Position numbers and translations under genes: made by a program
Notes under the pieces: generated by a model
The model's database searches: none
What the model saw: the letters and a program-made list of their open reading frames with translations, nothing else
Told to the model about the DNA's origin: nothing
Assembly: GCA_965662365.1 (NCBI GenBank)
Contig: CBFIHR010000017.1
Location: forward strand, 1 to 64,000
Direction: 5' to 3'
DNA: 64,000 bases
Origin: CAWVWD01 sp965662365
Lineage (GTDB): Bacteria; Bacteroidota; Bacteroidia; Chitinophagales; Saprospiraceae
Part shown: piece by piece, positions 56,631 to 64,000 of the stretch
How the letters are laid out: every line of letters starts with the position of its first letter
Numbering within the stretch: the stretch's first letter is position 1

Positions 56631-57617
56631 TCAATCTTGAATTTTCAATATAATTTTTCCAATATTCTGATTATTTTCCATGTGTTGATGTGCTTGTCGG
56701 ACTGCCGTCCAATCATAGACCGAGTCAATGACAGGCTTTAATTCGCCCGTTATAAAATATAGCAAAAGTTCCTTCAGCTTTTCCGTTCGTGCTTCTTTAA
56801 AAAATCTGCTTTGATTCCGAATCGTTACACCCGAAATCATCAACCTTTTTGAAATAATCGGAATCAAATTCGCATTCGGTACTTTAAATCCGCCCAAAAA
56901 CGCCAACATCACCATTTGACCATCAACCGCCAAACATTCTAAATTTCTTTGAAAATAATCTGCACCGACAAAATCTAAAATCATATCAACACCTTCGCCA
57001 TTCGTCAATTCTTTGATACGTTCTACAAAATCGTCTTTTTTATAATCAATAGCCACATCAGCCCCCAACGACTGACAAACCTCGTGCTTTGCTTTTGACG
57101 CTGTCACAAAAACAGTTTGAGCTTCGTACAATTTAGCCAACTGAATCGCAGCCGTTCCAACGCCACTTGCCCCAGCGTGAATCAGTACTTTGGAGTCTTC
57201 ATCTACAATTGATAAAACCGTCAAACAATAATCGGCCGTGATAAATACTTCTGGAATTGCTGCTGCTTGAACAAAGGACAATTCGTCGGGAATTTTAAAA
57301 ACTTGTAATTCGTGTGTTTTCACAAATTCCGCATAACCACCGCCACCAATCAGACCTGCGACCCTGTCGCCAACTTTTAACTCCTCTACTCTATCGCCAA
57401 TAGCTACAACTTCACCAGCAAACTCCAACCCTAAAATCGAACTTTCGCCTTTTGGAGGTGGATATTTACCTTCCCGCTGCAAAATATCTGCTCTATTCAA
57501 TGCCGTCGCATGAACCCTAACCAAGATTTCATCATTTTCTGGTACAGACAAGGTTTCCGTCTCCCCAATATATAACGTTTCCGCTCCGCCAAATTCTGTT
57601 TGCAAAACTGCTCTCAT
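56631..57617 (-). CDS. NADPH:quinone oxidoreductase, PIG3/zeta-crystallin type
   Basis: The 328-aa medium-chain dehydrogenase/reductase has no zinc ligands. It shows NRADILQREGKYPPPKG (41-57), GLEFAGEVVAIGDRV (63-77) and the nucleotide loop HAGASGVGTAAIQLAK (about 147-162), the layout of PIG3-type enzymes that reduce quinones one electron at a time. Length and start are standard. It is monocistronic; a degenerate palindrome follows. Confidence 0.9.
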   Translation of the reverse strand: MRAVLQTEFGGAETLYIGETETLSVPENDEILVRVHATALNRADILQREGKYPPPKGESSILGLEFAGEVVAIGDRVEELKVGDRVAGLIGGGGYAEFVKTHELQVFKIPDELSFVQAAAIPEVFITADYCLTVLSIVDEDSKVLIHAGASGVGTAAIQLAKLYEAQTVFVTASKAKHEVCQSLGADVAIDYKKDDFVERIKELTNGEGVDMILDFVGADYFQRNLECLAVDGQMVMLAFLGGFKVPNANLIPIISKRLMISGVTIRNQSRFFKEARTEKLKELLLYFITGELKPVIDSVYDWTAVRQAHQHMENNQNIGKIILKIQD

Positions 57618-57811
57618 ATATTTGTTTATCTTTTAGACAAATTTCATAAAATAGACTTAAACCCCAATATTAAATTGGTGGTAGAATTATAAAATTAATA
57701 AAATAAGTAACTAATATCACCGAAGCTACGACAACATTACTCAAAGAAAGCAGATTATGTTTTCTTAATAATATGGAAAAACTAAAAGGGCTTTCCATAT
57801 CATTTTTTAAT

Positions 57812-57819
57812 TACCTTTG
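57812..57819 (+). promoter_or_regulatory. -7 box (TACCTTTG) that decides the MATE start
   Basis: TACCTTTG(C) matches TAnnTTTG. It lies inside the extended frame but 20 nt before ATG 57839, so the shorter start is likely. Confidence 0.5.
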
Positions 57820-57838
57820 CGGAAATCAAATTTTCGGT

Positions 57839-59176
57839 ATGTTAAAAAACGTTTCTACTTCATATAAGAAGATTCTAAGTATTTCTTTTCCACTTATCAT
57901 TGGTAGCTTAGGATACAACATTGTGGCAGCAACCGACACGTTTTTTATTGGACGTGCAGGTGATCAGGTTGCCTTAGCGGCAATGGGATTAGTTTCTGCT
58001 TTTTACCTAATGATTACCTTGATTGGCTTATCTTTTTCTCGTGGCGGACAGATTCTAATCGCTCGACGAGTTGGCGAACGCAAATGGCGTTCAGTCGGTG
58101 CAATTACGCAGAATATGCTTTATTTTCAGCTCATTCTGGCAGCTGCTTTTTATGTCATTCTCAAGTTTTTTAGTTATCCAATATTAGATTTATTCATTGA
58201 CTCACCCGAGGTCTTGACCGCTTGCGAAGGCTATCTTTTTTATCGAATCGATGGTATTTTCTTTGGTTACGGCGGTTTGACAGCGATTGCCTTGTACTCT
58301 GGTGTCGGTCGCACTAATATTATAATTTATAATACGATAGTTTTAGGTATTGTCAATGTTGCTTTAGATTATCTCTTAGTATTTGGATATTACGGCTTTC
58401 CGGAAATGGGCATCGAAGGAGCAGGAATGGCCAGTGCAATTGCCGAAGTTGTCGCCTTTTTCACCTTCGTTTTGTACGCTTGGTGGGATAAAGAATCGAA
58501 GCGTTACAAACTTTTCAACCTTCCTCGCATCAACTGGGATTTAATCAAGATACAATTCACCTTATCGACTCCGATTGCTTTACAAAGCGGCGTCGGCTTA
58601 TTCAGTTGGTTTATTTTCTTTAGTTTAATTGAAAAATTAGGAACACAAGAATTAGCGATTTCGAGTGCGATTCGAGTCATTTATCTGCTGTTTAGCGTAG
58701 CGGCCTGGGGATTTGGTTCAGGTACAAGTACCATTGTTAGTCAACTTATTGGTAGCGACAAACAACACGAAGTTTTCTGGACCACGACCAAAATTATGCT
58801 AATTTGTATTGGTATCACGGCTCTTCAGGGGTCTTTATTATTACTTATCCCGGAGCAAATCATGTTATTAGTCACCGATGACCCCGAAATTATTCAGGCA
58901 TCGATTGACTTAATGTACATGCTATTTTTTATACAAATCGGTGTAGCAGCTTATACGATTTTTTATAATGCGATTGTCGGAACTGGTGCGATTTCCGTTG
59001 GTTTAGCCATCAATATTATCACCGCTATTGTTTACATTGCGTATATCTACTTTGCTGTAACTTTCAGAGAAAGTCTAATGATGGCTTGGTCTTCGGAGTT
59101 TGTTTTTTCGGTGATGGTTTTGTCTATTTCGTCTTGGTATTTATTTACAAATCGTTGGCAGAAAGTGCGGTTTTAG
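57839..59176 (+). CDS. MATE-family efflux transporter
   Basis: The frame is open from ATG 57773, but the promoter-like TACCTTTG at 57812 and the usual family start favour ATG 57839 (445 aa, MLKNVSTSYKKILSISFPLIIGSLGYNIVAATDTFFIG). Twelve transmembrane helices in two similar halves are visible; the second half opens IQFTLSTPIALQSGVGLFSW. The family exports drugs or metabolites using Na+ or H+ gradients. Substrate unknown. It is divergent from the quinone-oxidoreductase gene. Confidence 0.85.
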   Translation: MLKNVSTSYKKILSISFPLIIGSLGYNIVAATDTFFIGRAGDQVALAAMGLVSAFYLMITLIGLSFSRGGQILIARRVGERKWRSVGAITQNMLYFQLILAAAFYVILKFFSYPILDLFIDSPEVLTACEGYLFYRIDGIFFGYGGLTAIALYSGVGRTNIIIYNTIVLGIVNVALDYLLVFGYYGFPEMGIEGAGMASAIAEVVAFFTFVLYAWWDKESKRYKLFNLPRINWDLIKIQFTLSTPIALQSGVGLFSWFIFFSLIEKLGTQELAISSAIRVIYLLFSVAAWGFGSGTSTIVSQLIGSDKQHEVFWTTTKIMLICIGITALQGSLLLLIPEQIMLLVTDDPEIIQASIDLMYMLFFIQIGVAAYTIFYNAIVGTGAISVGLAINIITAIVYIAYIYFAVTFRESLMMAWSSEFVFSVMVLSISSWYLFTNRWQKVRF

Positions 59177-59505
59177 CTTCTACAGGTCTAACTTGTAGTT
59201 CCTCATAACTAAACACTTCAAGTATTTTCGTTTATGATTCATTTAGACTTATCTAAATAAATTCTTACTTTGTGGCAATTGTATAGTATTGTGAATACAA
59301 ACCTGACAGGTTTTCCCCGAGGTTTCGGGACAAGCAAAACCTGTCAGGTTTAATCTATACTGCAAACGGTCAAAAACTAAACATTTTTATCGAATGTTCT
59401 TTTGATGTAAATATATGATTATCAAATGTTTACGATTAAAAAAACAGTTTAACAATATTAACAATATAACAGTTTGAAGTATATAACCATAAAACCACAT
59501 AAAGT
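59177..59505. other. Intergenic region, 329 bp
   Basis: No gene is seen. The notable content is the dispersed palindrome at 59299-59351 with the GTCCCGAAA-type string in its loop. Upstream of the symporter start is a TTACTTTG (59264-59271), one base short of a -7 box. Confidence 0.45.
59299..59351. repeat. Dispersed palindrome with nested repeat in its loop
   Basis: Arms AAACCTGACAGGTTTT (59299-59314) and AAAACCTGTCAGGTTT (59336-59351) are perfect 16-mers. The 21-nt loop contains its own hairpin CCCGA-ggtt-TCGGG and matches, inverted and with one mismatch, the string at 16083-16103. Confidence 0.85.
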
Positions 59506-60810
59506 ATGAAAAAATTAGCCTTGCATTGGCAGATATTGTTAGGAATGGCATTAGGTGTCGCCTTCGGATTTCTAGCTCTACAGTTTGAATGGGGGAAAGA
59601 CTTCGTCACCGATTGGATAAAACCGTTTGGAACAATTTTTATTAATTCCTTAAAATTAATTGCTGTTCCGTTAATTGTTGCTTCCTTAATTATGGGAATC
59701 GCAGGTTTAAAAGATATTTCCAAACTCTCCAAAATGGGCGGACGAACTATCGGAATCTATGTATTAACAACGGTTTTTGCGGTTTCCATTGGTTTGGCGT
59801 TAGTCAATATTGCCAAACCGGGTAGTTTCATTAAAGAAGAAACCCGAACCGAACTCACCGAAAACTATGCAGACGATGCCGCTAAACGAAAAGAGGCCGC
59901 AGATGCACAAGCGAACAACGGCCCTTTGCAGGCTCTGATCGATTTAGTACCGCAAAATATTGTCGGGGCAGCAAGTAACAACGGTAATATGTTACAAGTG
60001 ATTTTCTTTGTGATTTTCTTTGGAATCGGCTTGATTTTAATTCCACCCGACAAAGCAAAACCGGTCATTGATTTCTTTGATGGCGTGAATGAAGTCGTCC
60101 TAAAAATGATTGATTTAATCATGTTGGCAGCACCTTATGGTGTTTTTGCCTTGTTGGCTGCTTTGGTCGTTGAGTCGCCTGGAGCTGATATTTTCAAGGC
60201 TTTAGGAGCTTATAGTGCTGTTGTCGTCCTTGGTTTAGCTATAATGATTTTTGGATTTTATCCATTGTTAGTTAGGTACTTTACAGGTCGTGGTTATGTT
60301 GACTTTTTCAGAGGAATCGCACCTGCTCAATTATTGGCATTTTCGACCAGTTCGAGTGCGGCAACGCTTCCTGTGACAATGGAACGAACAGTTGAACATT
60401 TGGGCGTTGATGAAGATGTGGCGAGTTTTGTTTTGCCTGTCGGTGCGACGATAAATATGGACGGAACGAGTTTATATCAAGGTGTCGCAGCGGTTTTCAT
60501 CGCTCAAGCATTCGGAATGGATTTGGACTTAATGCAGCAATTAACCATTGTCGTGACGGCAACTTTGGCTTCTATCGGTTCTGCCGCTGTGCCAGGTGCA
60601 GGAATGGTGATGTTAGTCATTGTCTTACAATCAATCGGTGTGCCGCCAGAAGGTTTAGCCTTGATTTTTGCTGTTGATAGACCGTTAGATATGTGTCGTA
60701 CTGTCGTGAATGTGACTGGCGATGCTTCTGTCTCGATGTTGGTCGCAAAATCGGTTGATAAATTAGGTGTTCCAGAAGTGAAGAATTGGGACGATAATTA
60801 TGGAAAGTAA
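59506..60810 (+). CDS. Dicarboxylate/amino acid:cation symporter (DAACS family)
   Basis: The 434-aa inner-membrane transporter takes up glutamate, aspartate or C4-dicarboxylates with Na+ or H+. Family landmarks are FSTSSSAATLPVTMERTV (re-entrant loop 1), GATINMDGTSLYQGVAAVF (unwound helix 7) and DRPLDMCRTVVNVTGDA (substrate-binding helix 8), with eight transmembrane segments. A periplasmic loop is long (about 112-160, charged). It may be co-transcribed with the next gene, 78 nt downstream; the link between the two activities is unclear. Confidence 0.93.
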   Translation: MKKLALHWQILLGMALGVAFGFLALQFEWGKDFVTDWIKPFGTIFINSLKLIAVPLIVASLIMGIAGLKDISKLSKMGGRTIGIYVLTTVFAVSIGLALVNIAKPGSFIKEETRTELTENYADDAAKRKEAADAQANNGPLQALIDLVPQNIVGAASNNGNMLQVIFFVIFFGIGLILIPPDKAKPVIDFFDGVNEVVLKMIDLIMLAAPYGVFALLAALVVESPGADIFKALGAYSAVVVLGLAIMIFGFYPLLVRYFTGRGYVDFFRGIAPAQLLAFSTSSSAATLPVTMERTVEHLGVDEDVASFVLPVGATINMDGTSLYQGVAAVFIAQAFGMDLDLMQQLTIVVTATLASIGSAAVPGAGMVMLVIVLQSIGVPPEGLALIFAVDRPLDMCRTVVNVTGDASVSMLVAKSVDKLGVPEVKNWDDNYGK

Positions 60811-60817
60811 AATGTGA

Positions 60818-60888
60818 TTATTAACTATTAAGTATTAATTATTGAACGTATGTTTTGATAATTAATACTTAATAATTAATACTTGAAA
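60818..60888. repeat. AT-rich inverted repeat between two genes
   Basis: AAGTATTAATTATT (60830-60843) recurs inverted as AATAATTAATACTT (60871-60884), the second copy reaching to just before the ATG at 60889; another TTAATACTTAA word occurs at 61831-61841. Such word-like spacers recur in this window. Confidence 0.55.
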
Positions 60889-61725
60889 ATGTTATTACAA
60901 GGTGCAATCGGTGATGCTTACGGTGCAGGTTTTGAATTTGCAGCAAGGGCAATTATCGAAAAAGAAAATAACTTAACACATTATCGGACTCATCCTCGTT
61001 ATCCATCTATTTATAAAAAATATACGGACGATACACAGATGGCGTTGGCTTTAGCCGAATTGTTAATTGATAAAATAGAATTATCACGAGAAAATATTGC
61101 CAATAAATTCGTGGAAGTCTTTAAGCGAGACGTGCGGGAAGGTTATGCGAGTCGATTTTATCAATTTTTGTTGAGTATCAATTCAGGTGAAGAATTATTG
61201 GAAAAAATCATTGCGAAAAGCGAAAGAAATGGTGCGGCAATGCGTGCTTACCCTTTAGGCATCTTAAAAACCGAATCGGAAATTATTGAAAAAAATGCGA
61301 TTCAAATGGCAATTACGCACAATACTGAAACTGCCAAAATCGCTTCCGAAGCTATTGCTTTGACAAGTCATTTTTTTATTTATAATAAAGGAAATCAACA
61401 ACAATTGATTGAATATTTGAATGATTTTCAAAATTATCAATGGAAAGCCAACTGGCAAAATGAAGTCACAATGAATGCAGTTGAAACCGTTGAAGCGGTT
61501 TTGACAATTCTAAAAAATGAGATTTCATTGGAAAATATGTTGCTAAAAAGTATAAACTTTGGAGGCGATGTGGATACGGTCGCTTCTTTAACTTTGGCAA
61601 TTGGTAATCAGATTAAAAATGTAGAAAAGGATTTACCGACTTTTTTGTTTGAAGAGCTGGAAAATGAAGATTTTGGGCGAGATTATTTGATGCGGATTGA
61701 TGAAGAATTGATACCGTTGAAATAA
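60889..61725 (+). CDS. ADP-ribosylglycohydrolase family protein (DraG-like)
   Basis: The ATG at 60889 is preferred over a TTG two codons earlier. The 278-aa all-helical enzyme carries both metal-binding hallmarks: KYTDDTQMAL (45-54) and a C-terminal NFGGDVDTVASL that completes the di-magnesium site. GDAYGAGFEFA, AAMRAYPLG and ITHNTETAK also fit. The family removes ADP-ribose from proteins or nucleic acids. No ADP-ribosyltransferase partner is visible in the window. It is in the same orientation as the upstream symporter. Confidence 0.9.
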   Translation: MLLQGAIGDAYGAGFEFAARAIIEKENNLTHYRTHPRYPSIYKKYTDDTQMALALAELLIDKIELSRENIANKFVEVFKRDVREGYASRFYQFLLSINSGEELLEKIIAKSERNGAAMRAYPLGILKTESEIIEKNAIQMAITHNTETAKIASEAIALTSHFFIYNKGNQQQLIEYLNDFQNYQWKANWQNEVTMNAVETVEAVLTILKNEISLENMLLKSINFGGDVDTVASLTLAIGNQIKNVEKDLPTFLFEELENEDFGRDYLMRIDEELIPLK

Positions 61726-61730
61726 AATTT

Positions 61731-61763
61731 AGACCTGACAGGTTTTGAAAATCTATCAGGTCT
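61731..61763. repeat. Dispersed palindrome, copy between co-oriented genes
   Basis: AGACCTGACAGGTTTT / AAAATCTATCAGGTCT, with two mismatches, 5 nt past the glycohydrolase gene. It may terminate transcription there. Confidence 0.75.
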
Positions 61764-61864
61764 GTACAAAAGAACGATTTGCAGTTTTTGATAAATAACA
61801 TTTCCAATAAATCCGTTTATTGGTCAGTCATACTTAATACTTAAATAATTAATAATTATAAAAT

Positions 61865-63724
61865 ATGTTAAAATTAAAATTAATCACACTAATATTAGCG
61901 ACCACTTTTCTTTCGGCAATAGCTCAGCCAGAGCGTTGGCAGCAACGTGCGGAGTACGAAATGGAAATTGACGTAAACGCTAAAAAGCATCAATTCAAAG
62001 GCATTCAAAAATTGAAATATTATAATAACTCACCTGATAATTTGACGAAAGTCTTTTATCATTTGTACTTCAATGCTTTTCAGCCCAATAGTATGATGGA
62101 CGTGCGTTCTCGTACCATTACCGACCCAGATCCGAGAGTCCGAGATAGAATTTCGAAGTTGGAGAAGGACGAAATTGGTTATCACGAGATTAAATCTCTA
62201 AAAATGAATGGACAATCTTGCCAATATCAAGTAGTCGGAACAATCTTAGAAGTTGATTTACCAACCGTTTTGAGTGGAAATAGCACGGCTATTTTTGAAA
62301 TGGAATTTGAGTCGCAAGTGCCTTTACAAGTTCGTCGTTCGGGTCGTGACAACAAGGAAGGCGTGGAGTTTTCGATGGCACAATGGTATCCAAAAATGTG
62401 TGAATATGATTATCAAGGTTGGCACTCTAACCCGTATATCGGACGAGAGTTTCACGGAATTTGGGGCGATTTTGATGTGACAATTACGATGGATTCAGAT
62501 TATATGATTGCCGCAACTGGCGTTTTGCAAAATGCCGACGAAATCGGTTATGGTTATGAAGCCAACGGAATAAAAGTTGAACAACCAAAGAAAAAAACGA
62601 CTTGGCAGTTTAAAGGGGAAAATATCCATGATTTTGTCTGGGCAGCTGACCCTGATTATAAGCATACCAAAATTCAAGTTCCAGACGGGCCGATGATCCA
62701 TTTCTTTTATCAACCTGGCGAAAAAACTAATGAAAATTGGGAAGCTTTACCCGATTATGCCGTGAAATTATTTCAATCAGCAAGTAGCAAATACGGCAAA
62801 TATCCGTATCCAGTTTATTCAATCATTCAGGGAGGCGATGGCGGAATGGAATACCCAATGGCGACCCTAATCACCGGAGAACGTAGTTTACGCAGTTTGG
62901 TTGGTGTAACGGTTCATGAAGTCATGCACTCTTGGTATCAGATGATTTTGGGTACAAATGAGGCATTGTATTATTGGATGGATGAAGGTTTTACGAGCTA
63001 TGCCAGCAGCGTTATTATGGGCGAGTTATTTGATCCAAATCCTGAAGGTGTTCACGCCGGTTCGTACAACGGTTATCAATATATTGCAAAAAGCGGAATC
63101 GAAGAACCTCTATCTACTCATGCTGACCATTTCAAAACGAATACTGCTTACGGAATGGCAGCTTATTCAAAAGGAGCCGTTTTTTTAGGACAGTTAGAAT
63201 ATATCGTTGGTAAATCGGTTTTTGATAGAGCTTTATTGGCGTATTACGATACGTGGAAATTCAAACACCCGAATCCAAATGATTTTATTCGTGTATTTGA
63301 AAAAACGTCTGGTTTGGAATTAGATTGGTACAAAGAGTATTTTGTTTATACCACAAAAACAATTGATTATGGTGTAAAATCAGTCGAACCAAATCAAAAA
63401 AAGAAAAAAACCGATATTACCTTAGAACGTGTGGGCGATATGCCGATGCCAATCGATTTGGTGATAGAATATAGCGACGGCTCGAAAGAACTATTTTATA
63501 TTCCTATGGAAATTATGCGTGGAAATAAAATCGCTGAAAATCGTATGACCAGAAAAGATTTGCCAGATTGGGGCTGGGTCTATCCGACTTATACGTTTAC
63601 AATTGATAAAAAAGTAGCTGACATCAAAAAGGTAACAATCGACCCGTCTGGTCGCATGGCTGATTTGAATAAAGCAAATGATTTTTGGAAAAATAACAGT
63701 GTAGAAAACGAGACTAAAGATTAG
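61865..63724 (+). CDS. Secreted M1-family metallopeptidase
   Basis: The 619-aa zinc peptidase has a signal peptide (MLKLKLITLILATTFLSAIA). The gluzincin motif HEVMH (351-355) with the third ligand Glu374 (YYWMDEGFTSYAS) is intact, and GGMEYP (326-331) replaces GAMEN of classical aminopeptidase N as in many exported bacterial M1 proteins. An N-terminal beta domain (about 25-215) and C-terminal part follow the usual order. No sorting domain is present, so it is periplasmic or released by another route. A 125-bp inverted-repeat element follows. Confidence 0.92.
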   Translation: MLKLKLITLILATTFLSAIAQPERWQQRAEYEMEIDVNAKKHQFKGIQKLKYYNNSPDNLTKVFYHLYFNAFQPNSMMDVRSRTITDPDPRVRDRISKLEKDEIGYHEIKSLKMNGQSCQYQVVGTILEVDLPTVLSGNSTAIFEMEFESQVPLQVRRSGRDNKEGVEFSMAQWYPKMCEYDYQGWHSNPYIGREFHGIWGDFDVTITMDSDYMIAATGVLQNADEIGYGYEANGIKVEQPKKKTTWQFKGENIHDFVWAADPDYKHTKIQVPDGPMIHFFYQPGEKTNENWEALPDYAVKLFQSASSKYGKYPYPVYSIIQGGDGGMEYPMATLITGERSLRSLVGVTVHEVMHSWYQMILGTNEALYYWMDEGFTSYASSVIMGELFDPNPEGVHAGSYNGYQYIAKSGIEEPLSTHADHFKTNTAYGMAAYSKGAVFLGQLEYIVGKSVFDRALLAYYDTWKFKHPNPNDFIRVFEKTSGLELDWYKEYFVYTTKTIDYGVKSVEPNQKKKKTDITLERVGDMPMPIDLVIEYSDGSKELFYIPMEIMRGNKIAENRMTRKDLPDWGWVYPTYTFTIDKKVADIKKVTIDPSGRMADLNKANDFWKNNSVENETKD

Positions 63725-63741
63725 TTTTAGAGTTATTGAAT

Positions 63742-63866
63742 AAAAAGTAGTTGTATCAAAGAACACCAAATTATTCGTAAAGTTTATTTTTATAAACAAC
63801 GGATTGGCCGATGTTAAATAGATATTTTTTAAATCATCTATTCGATTTTTGATACAACTGCTTTTT
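63742..63866. repeat. 125-bp inverted-repeat element with two internal hairpins
   Basis: Outer arms AAAAAGTAGTTGTATCAAA (63742-63760) and TTTGATACAACTGCTTTTT (63848-63866) match at 18 of 19 positions. Inside lie GTTTAT-tttt-ATAAAC (63781-63796) and AATAGAT ... ATCTATT (about 63819-63843). It could be a structured terminator or a small non-autonomous mobile element; no target duplication was identified. Confidence 0.65.
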
Positions 63867-63891
63867 TATTTTTAATTAAAAATCAGCCTCA

Positions 63892-64000
63892 TCATTCATA
63901 TCGCCTCTCCTCTATCAATTCACCGAACTCGAAAAATCGTTCTACAGTCACCGAACCTGTTTGCCAAGAATAATATTTAGAATGTGTGCAATACGCCCCT
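63892..64000 (-). CDS. 3' end of a gene entering from the right edge
   Basis: Reading minus from the edge, 35 codons are open to a TGA at 63892. The peptide (YCTHSKYYSWQTGSVTVERF, then FEFGELIEERRYE) has natural composition, whereas the other two minus frames close quickly. Too short to name. It is convergent with the M1 gene. Confidence 0.4.
   Translation of the reverse strand, partial: GAYCTHSKYYSWQTGSVTVERFFEFGELIEERRYE

Overview
The window looks like chromosomal DNA of a low-GC member of the Bacteroidota, most likely a Saprospiria-like lineage. The lineage call is an inference from gene families. The support is: a secreted protein ending in a type IX secretion (T9SS) sorting domain, a propeller-type LytS-like sensor kinase, two DUF6089-like outer-membrane barrels, the pyrE/Nudix divergent pair, almost no Shine-Dalgarno signals, and several upstream boxes of the Bacteroidota form TAnnTTTG, three of them with a TTG element 18-19 nt upstream. 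There is no rRNA, CRISPR array, prophage or intact insertion sequence. Two tandem tRNA-Lys genes are present.

Layout, left to right. 0-12.7 kb: 3' part of a voltage-gated K+ channel gene, a transglutaminase-like protein, a T9SS cargo protein, an atypical Hsp70 with a small GrpE-like protein upstream, an orphan propeller sensor kinase, and two tandem barrel genes, one interrupted by an in-frame amber codon, then a class IV aminotransferase. 12.8-23.1 kb: envelope and housekeeping genes (OmpA-like protein, Wzx-type flippase, surE - small membrane protein - lpxB, M42 peptidase, pyrE and a divergent Nudix hydrolase) plus a small secreted Tudor-like protein. 23.4-28 kb: a 1351-aa SF1-helicase-like protein whose ATPase motifs have decayed, and the tRNA-Lys pair. 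28-36 kb: a TetR regulator with a perfect palindrome at its promoter, an LRR protein, a PAS histidine kinase, an SPFH-SHOCT protein and a Ppx/GppA-type protein. 36-43 kb: a PqqB-like metallo-hydrolase, an AraC regulator translationally coupled to twin NTF2-like lipoproteins, an FMN-dependent hydroxy-acid oxidase, and the arsenosugar pair (peroxidase-like protein and ArsS). 43-53 kb: thiolase, AlkB-type alkane hydroxylase, a PD-(D/E)XK protein, a large helical protein of unknown role, clpB and a lone OppB-type permease. 53-64 kb: a 995-aa type IIG restriction-modification-like protein with substituted catalytic motifs and no recognition domain, a quinone oxidoreductase, a MATE exporter, a dicarboxylate/amino-acid symporter, an ADP-ribosylglycohydrolase, an M1 peptidase, and the 3' end of another gene.

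The two most unusual items are the long intact reading frames that look like pseudoenzymes of nucleic-acid machinery: the helicase-like protein at 23.4-27.5 kb and the RM-like protein at 53.4-56.4 kb. In both the fold-level landmarks remain, the catalytic residues are replaced and the frame is open, so conserved non-catalytic roles are plausible. The intergenic DNA also carries a recurring palindrome family (consensus about AAACCTGACAGGTTT...AAACCTGTCAGGTTT) at seven or more places, a composite three-hairpin element at 34.1 kb and a 125-bp inverted-repeat element at 63.75 kb.

Where several starts were possible, ATG codons placing a signal peptide or a conserved N-terminus first, or lying just downstream of a promoter-like box, were preferred. 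All functional calls rest on reading motifs by eye; no database search was run.
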